Shown: one piece after another, positions 57,880 to 64,000 of the stretch
Layout: each line of letters starts with the position of its first letter
Numbering within the stretch: the first letter of the stretch is position 1
Assembly: GCF_901709675.1 (NCBI RefSeq)
Contig: NC_051105.1
Coordinates: forward strand, 7,245,104 to 7,309,103
Length of the DNA: 64,000 nt
From: Syngnathus acus
Lineage: Eukaryota > Chordata > Actinopteri > Syngnathiformes > Syngnathidae
Reading direction: 5' to 3'
Translations under genes and position numbers: made by a program
The notes under the pieces: generated by a model
What the model was told of the DNA's origin: nothing
The model's database searches: none
What the model saw: only the letters and a program-made list of their open reading frames with translations

Positions 57880-60800
57880 CACAATAGCGTTTGTGCAAGT
57901 TTAAAGCCCTCATTGTTGCTGTGTGTGTGTGGTTCTCCAGGTGTGCCTTTGCAGTCGGCATCCGCCTCTGGACAAAGTTCCTTGTGATGACCGGCGCAAT
58001 AAACTGTCAGATCAAACCTGTAAGCAGAGAGACTGCTTGCCTGGCTGAGAGGACACCTACCTGGGGCAACAACTCAGATAAGACACTCCAAGTAAACACT
58101 GTATTTACTCTCATGCTCCTTTAAGAATACAGTAATAATTAAATAATATTTTACAGTGTGGTTGCAACGCTATCGGTCACTGCCTGGGTCATCTTGATAC
58201 CATCAGAGACCATTAAAATTTGTTAAGGTCCAAGTTGGACAATAAAGTCAATATTTATTACAAGAATACAAGTGAACTATGTAAAAAGATTTGTAAATGT
58301 TTGCAACTGCTAAATTAAAAATGTGAAAAATATCTTCAATTTAGAAAAAAAGGAAACATTTGAAAGAATGGTTGTAATAATGTAAGAAAAATAAATTTTC
58401 ATATGACAAGAATCAAATTGTTATGAAGAAAGAATGGTTCGAATTTTTAAAATTTACTGTATCTAATCTTGTTTTTGTGATTAAAAACATAAGACCGAGG
58501 TAAATCATTTCAAGTTTTTCCTCACCATGAATGTGAACCATACTGTACATTTGGGAAAAAAAAAATATATTTTAATGAGGGGAGGGGAAAAAAATGACAG
58601 AAATAATGTGGTTGCACAAGTGTGAACATCCTCGTAGAAGTAATGATGTCGCTGCATTCAGAAATAACCAATTACATACTCAAGTCACCACTCACCTGTC
58701 GGCATTTAAAGCGCCTCTAATTAACTACAGATAAAGTTCAAGAGTTCTCGTCTGCCATTTTTGTGGTCTCATTTTACAGCACAATCATTGTATTCTGCAG
58801 AGTCATCATCCAAGAAAAAAATGATGTTGGAATATCACAAGAAAATAGTTTTTTCTTTTTGCAGAAAAAAAAATTATGCGAATTCATCATTTGTCCTCAG
58901 GTTCCTGAGTTTTCCTCTTTTCAGACACCATCAAAAGTCAATCGTTTACTTGCTTTCCTCCCTGAGAGTTTGCCAATACCGCTCTAAATGCAAAGACCGA
59001 GCATTCAGGAAAAGTGTCAGCTGCGCCAGGGAGGATAAATGAGAGCATTTTGCAGTGTTGATACAATAAAGGCCAAACAATAACAGAAAACACAGCGCGA
59101 TTAGAATCAGCAATTTAATTCTCCTTCCCTTTTGTGGACGCCTGGCGAGCACGCCGGCGGAATGCGAGAACCTCTTTCAACCGGCTCAACTTTTAATTGG
59201 CGTGGCGACTGACTGACACAGCATTAACGCTCTTATTTGCGCTCACCTCGTCCTGTGACAGCGAGACCTATCAGGTGCTTCCGTCTAGCCCCTCACCGCC
59301 CCCCCCTCGCACACATCCATCTCTGCTCCTGACCTCATTCTGTCATCTGCGCTCTTCCTTCCCCTTTCCATTCGCAGGTCTTTCATAAAATGTCTCCCAG
59401 CATTACACATTTAACAATGCATTAAAAATAAGACGCCATCAATCAGTCATCGCGAGGCGGGCGGAGACACCGACGACTCGTGCAGCACAACAACGTATTA
59501 GGGGCCGTCAGGGACTTAATTCAGGATTACCTTTCCTCACACACTACTGAAATGCTCTCAATCGGAAAAAAAAAATCTCAGTAGTGTGTGTGAGAATGTT
59601 TCAGTAGTGAATATAAGCGCGTAAAATTTCAGTAGTGTGTCTTTGTGGGAGGATTGTATGAGTGTTTTAGCTTCGTATGTGTGGGAAAAAAGAACTGCAC
59701 TGTGTTGGCGTGATTTTTGTTGTGTGTGTGAGAGAGGTAACCCTGAATGATGTCCCCGACGGGCCCTTACAATATTCACGTAAGTGTCAGGAAGGTGTGA
59801 TGAGATTCACGATGATGGCTGCCATGTTAACGTGACGGCCAAAGGAGTGATTAGAGAGCGGGCGGCGTATGATACGCGATTGACACTTGCGCCGATTTGA
59901 TGTAATGGCTGCGAGTGAGTCACGGGCCTTGCCCAGGGCAAGTGGTGTGAACACCGACTCTAGGGTACTCACGCCAAAACACATGGTGCCTTGCACAAAA
60001 AAAAACAAAAAACTGCCATTTGACATTGTTATTGTGCATGGGGGCTGGGAGATTTTCAAGGTTGCGTTGCTAGCTGGACTAATGTGTGATCGCTAATAAC
60101 TACAAGAGGCAGGGAAGCTGCTTTTACCATTTCACGTTTATCACTTCTATATACGGCGGAATAGTGACTTGAGATTTGAATTTGATCCGTGACCAAATTG
60201 GTATTTAAGTGTACTCCCAGACTGATTGTGTTTCAAACATCAATATGCCAATTTACTTTTACTGTCTAACTTTATAGCAAATGCACCAATCTGTTTCTCA
60301 AACTTTGAGGCAGACAAGGTAACCAGGTGTGCACCATGCTGCCCATGTTTAACCAATCATTAACAATTAATAAAAACTTGATTATCTTTGCTGCATGAAT
60401 CCCGTTTGATTCTCATTACTATGATGAATCAAGAAACGAGAATGGATGCGCACCATATAAATGTGTAATTGAGCCTTCCAAACCGTCCCCCGTCGGTGCC
60501 AAATGAAAGCATCTTCTGTTATTGTTTGTGATTAGAGATCCAAAAATATGTTCCAAAAATATGTTTCAAGAGAACAGAGAGAGTACGTCGCGCATTGAGG
60601 CCCCCACACACGATTTTCCCGCTGTGCGGCAAAAAAGGCGCAACCCTGGTTGCTTTCTACAAAACAGGCGCCGACATCAGTGCGACTTTGAGCTTTTGAC
60701 TCAACAACAATGGCGGGCACAATAGCAACTTCTATTGTTTCGTTTACTCTGATGTCAGTCTGCTCCACCGAACAATGATGGATTGTTTTACAAGCTTATC

Positions 60801-61220
60801 TGTCAATCACAGATTGGGAAACAGATAGCAAAACACATATCAAACAACAGAGATTTTGTTTTCTGAGAATAAAACATCGGCTAATGAGTAAGTATTCCGA
60901 TACCCTTTTGTATGACCGCATATTCGTTTTGGAAAGAGGGTAACCCAGGGGTCTTTTTGTGGTTTTTGCTCATTTACATAACTTTGGAACAGCCAAATAT
61001 TGACAATGTTCAGGTTTCGAAAGGGTTATTGACTGTTGAATTCAGGCCATGGGGTCACACAATCTCAACTGATGGTTGTTTACTAAGATAAATAATTACT
61101 GTTGAGTTTTTAATAACAAAATACAGAGGAACAGATAACTTCTGCTTTTAACAGAGCCCACTGGTTACCTTTGGCTATTGTGAGCCGCTAACTGTATCAT
61201 TGCCATTAAAAACACTCAAT
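57880..61220. other. Non-coding stretch with a small inverted repeat
   Basis: No gene is recognised. At 59536-59594 the arms 'ctcacacactactga' and 'tcagtagtgtgtgtgag' form a potential hairpin, and 'cagtagtg' recurs at about 59602 and 59630. The rest is AT-rich with poly(A) runs. Confidence 0.5.
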
Positions 61221-61597
61221 TACTGTATTTTCCGGACAACAAGTCGCATTGTTTTCATAGTTTGGCCGGGAGTGTGACTCATACTCAGGAGCGACTTGTG
61301 TGACATTATTAACACATTATATCATTTCACATGTTATTTTCACATTAAACCACATGAGGGCGCTCTAGGCCTGTTTACTATGTGTTTATGTAATGTTAGC
61401 ATACCGTACCTTCAGCCTGTTGTTACCTATTCTATTTTTATTTTAAATTGCCTTTCAAGATGACATGTCTGTTCTTTGTGTTGAATTTTATCAGATAAAT
61501 TTCCCCCAAAAATGCGACTTATACTCCGATCTTTATTATGCATTTTATGGCTGGTGCGACTTATACTCCGGAGCGACTTATAGTCTGGAAAATAATG
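61221..61597 (+). mobile_element. MITE, related family with 'TATAAGTCGC' ends
   Basis: The left end reads 'tactgtattttccggacaac' and 'aagtcgca'. The right end reads 'gcgacttatactccggagcg' and 'acttatagtctggaaaataa', the inverted complement. Internal 'gtgcgacttatactc' units echo the shoulders. It has no coding capacity and shares the 'tgtattttccg' end with the two other MITEs, with AAGTCGC in place of AAGGCGC. Confidence 0.8.
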
Positions 61598-64000
61598 ATA
61601 AACTAGCCAGTCATATGCATCAATCTCACACATACCATAGCGGATTTGTCAGCAGGTTACGCTTGGAGCTAACATCAAGATTATTGATACACCACAACAG
61701 CAGTCCTTGTGTCATATGCTAAACAATGTCAAGTGGTGTCAAACTTTGCATCTGCTAATGTAAATGCAGACAGATGAGGTCTAAGTGACAGTGACACCAT
61801 GATGGCGCATGATGACGTCAGCACACCGCCGCAGGGAGGGTGCAGCCGTCTCAAACCCCCTCTGGTAATCTGGAGGCTCCCCTACGGTGCTGCCCAGACT
61901 GTGGATTTAATTAAACAGTGTGAAATTAATTAATCAGTGGGGTGTCAGGTAAAAGAACTCATCACTGAAACGGCTCACGCAAAAGCGCGACAAGCATTTC
62001 AAGTGTGCTGACAGTTATTAATTTGCGCCACGCGTCGTATGATAGTTTTCCTATAGTACGATTAAAATGGTTGTTGGTGGAAAAATGATTCTCTATAAAA
62101 ATCAAAGTGTAAACTTGTGTTTGATCTGTTCTATCAATTAATTAAAAAACGGGGAGTTGTATTTAATAATGTGGTGCAAATGAGATGGAGATGAGATAAA
62201 ATATTCATTTTGTTATCAGGGGAATCAGCCCGTGGGCTTTTTTGTCTTCACTCCGGTTCAAAATGGTGTCCATATGGCAACGGTGTACAGTATAGTTTTT
62301 TGCAAGGAGATTGGTGCGATGCCTCGTGGCGTTAGAGGAGGCCGTCTTGCTGTGACAAAACTGTTGCAGAGATGTGACGTGAGATAATGAGGCTGTTGTA
62401 AGCCTTAAGTATGGAGCCAGGCCCCTGGGGCGACCCATCTGAGCGACCGAGCTTGCTCACTCCTAAAAAAAAAAAAAAAAAATGCATTGCCTTCATAAAG
62501 TTTATCACTTTTGCTTTCAAGCGACAAAACCTCTTAACTGCTCTTTTTTTCTCCCCTAACTTTTGCAGTTGTGTCGTCTCAAGGCGGCTTGACTTTGAGC
62601 TATTTATAGCCTCTTCTATGCACCCCACCGGAGGATCATATGATGTTGGGTTCTGACAACGTATTTGATGGCAAACCTGGGTTGCATTTCCTGTAGCGCC
62701 GCCAAGGTCTTTGGAACAGAAATTAATGGGAATGCACAGAGGGAGGTTTGTCACTCTCTTTTTATCATTTCATACCGATGATCTTTTGGTGCTCTGTTAA
62801 TAGTCTATAAAAAAGTGGTGTTTATAACTAAAATCCAAAATGAGTCATACCCTGATCACATTTTGAGTTAGTTACAAAAGACACAAATTAAAATTGCATT
62901 GCAAGAAAAAAGTTTTTGAATTTTGAAACTATCTGCGGGCTCCCTCTGTAAAATTTGCGTGCTTTTTGTTTTTCATGAGTGACGTTGCTGGTTGCATCAC
63001 ACCTTGCTAGCTCAGTTAGTTAACGTAGCTATTAATTATGTTGGCAGTCACGTTATGTGTTTGTGCTTCAGTAACAAAAACAAAAAACAATAAGAGTATT
63101 TTGTATGTGGAGCCTCAAAACCTGTTACAAGTTCTCAGGGACTCAATTGCTTGGCGTCCATCGAAGAGTTGCTAACTGTAATACATTTTGCAATGGTCCA
63201 TTTCAGTCAAGTTGGACCACATTCCTCAGTGCGCGATGGGCCGTAGGCTTACTGAAGATTCTAAATTATTCGTAGGTGAGAATGTGAGTATGACTGATTG
63301 TTTGTTTATTTGTCTACCGCTTGCTCAAGACAACTGGAATAGACATAAACTCACATCCCAATGAAAACAAGTGCTTTAGAAAAATGAAGTGAAAGCTCAT
63401 ACGTTGGCGGCTGTTCGCCCGAAAACCTCCATCACTTAGTTCGATGAACAGCACGTGTTTTTTTTATAAAAAAAAAAAAAATCCCTTTGTGTGTTCAATT
63501 TAGAGCAACAACTCACTCCACATTTTCTATTTGTGTGCTGCCGATTGCGGCACATGGAGCAAAACAATCCTGCTGTGGCTGCTGCACACAGAGAATTGCT
63601 ATAATGTTTCATTACACAGGCAGTGTAATCCCACTACTGCTACTCCGACTACCGCTAATGCCACAGTATAATTGGAGAGTGCTTTGTGTTGCTTTGCACG
63701 CTGCCAACGTGCTTGATGATCGTTGGCGCGCATACTCGTACCGCGCGACCTCTCGGGCCGTTATTTTTGGAAGGCAACCTTTCTTTCTCTTCATCTTTGC
63801 CCGCAAACAAATATACTACACCAGCAGTTTAGCTGACATTTATTTGGCTGTAAAATACAAGATGAAATGTAATACATGCAAATAACTATCAATCCAAATC
63901 TGCATTTTAAATTACGATTTGATTTCAATCGTGCTGGACACATTCCCATCTATGCAGTATTTGTATTTTGTGGCATGCAAAGGAATTTGGAACGACAGGA
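61598..64000. other. Non-coding stretch to the window end
   Basis: No exon or RNA gene is recognised. There are poly(A) or poly(T) runs at about 62465 and 63470, and AT-rich sequence throughout. Confidence 0.45.

Overview
The window is vertebrate nuclear DNA, most likely from a percomorph teleost. The evidence is multi-exon genes with GT-AG introns and fish-like protein sequences, introns as short as 73 bp, and several interspersed repeats typical of fish genomes (ATCC-tailed repeats, Tc1-like transposon relics, and MITEs carrying a 'TATAAGGCGCACC' motif). I cannot fix the species; a small-genome percomorph such as a pipefish is possible but unproven.

Three protein genes can be reconstructed exon by exon, all on the + strand. 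(1) mid1 (TRIM18) has nine coding exons from 21065 to 28067 and encodes 669 residues (RING, two B-boxes, coiled coil, COS box, fibronectin III, B30.2/SPRY). (2) cog3, the Golgi tethering-complex subunit, has 23 exons from 30836 to 38582 and encodes 826 residues, complete from start to stop. (3) An endothelin receptor type B-like gene has seven exons from 51582 to 55427. Its exon layout is intact, but it carries several lesions: no initiator ATG, a 2-bp deletion with a stop at the end of TM3, a missing splice donor, loss of an extracellular loop 3 cysteine, and a short tail. I annotate it as a decaying pseudogene.

Bases 1-21000 upstream of mid1 hold no recognisable protein exon. There are GC-rich patches followed by good splice donors (about 5.9, 10.3, 13.6 and 15.6 kb) that could be alternative non-coding first exons of mid1. 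The stretch also has a long CA microsatellite, a 210-bp pyrimidine tract and scattered repeat fragments. The 12.7 kb between cog3 and the receptor, and the last 8.5 kb, are mostly non-coding with transposon relics: a Tc1-like element near 47 kb, a hAT transposase tail inside receptor intron 2, an IS630-like DDE transposase relic near 57.2 kb, a LINE 3' fragment at 57.7 kb, and three MITEs.

The genes do not form a pathway. mid1 acts at microtubules as an E3 ubiquitin ligase, cog3 acts in retrograde Golgi tethering, and the receptor would have been a G-protein-coupled receptor of neural-crest and vascular tissue. All exon boundaries were read by eye from splice signals and remembered family sequences. 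No alignment or database search was run.
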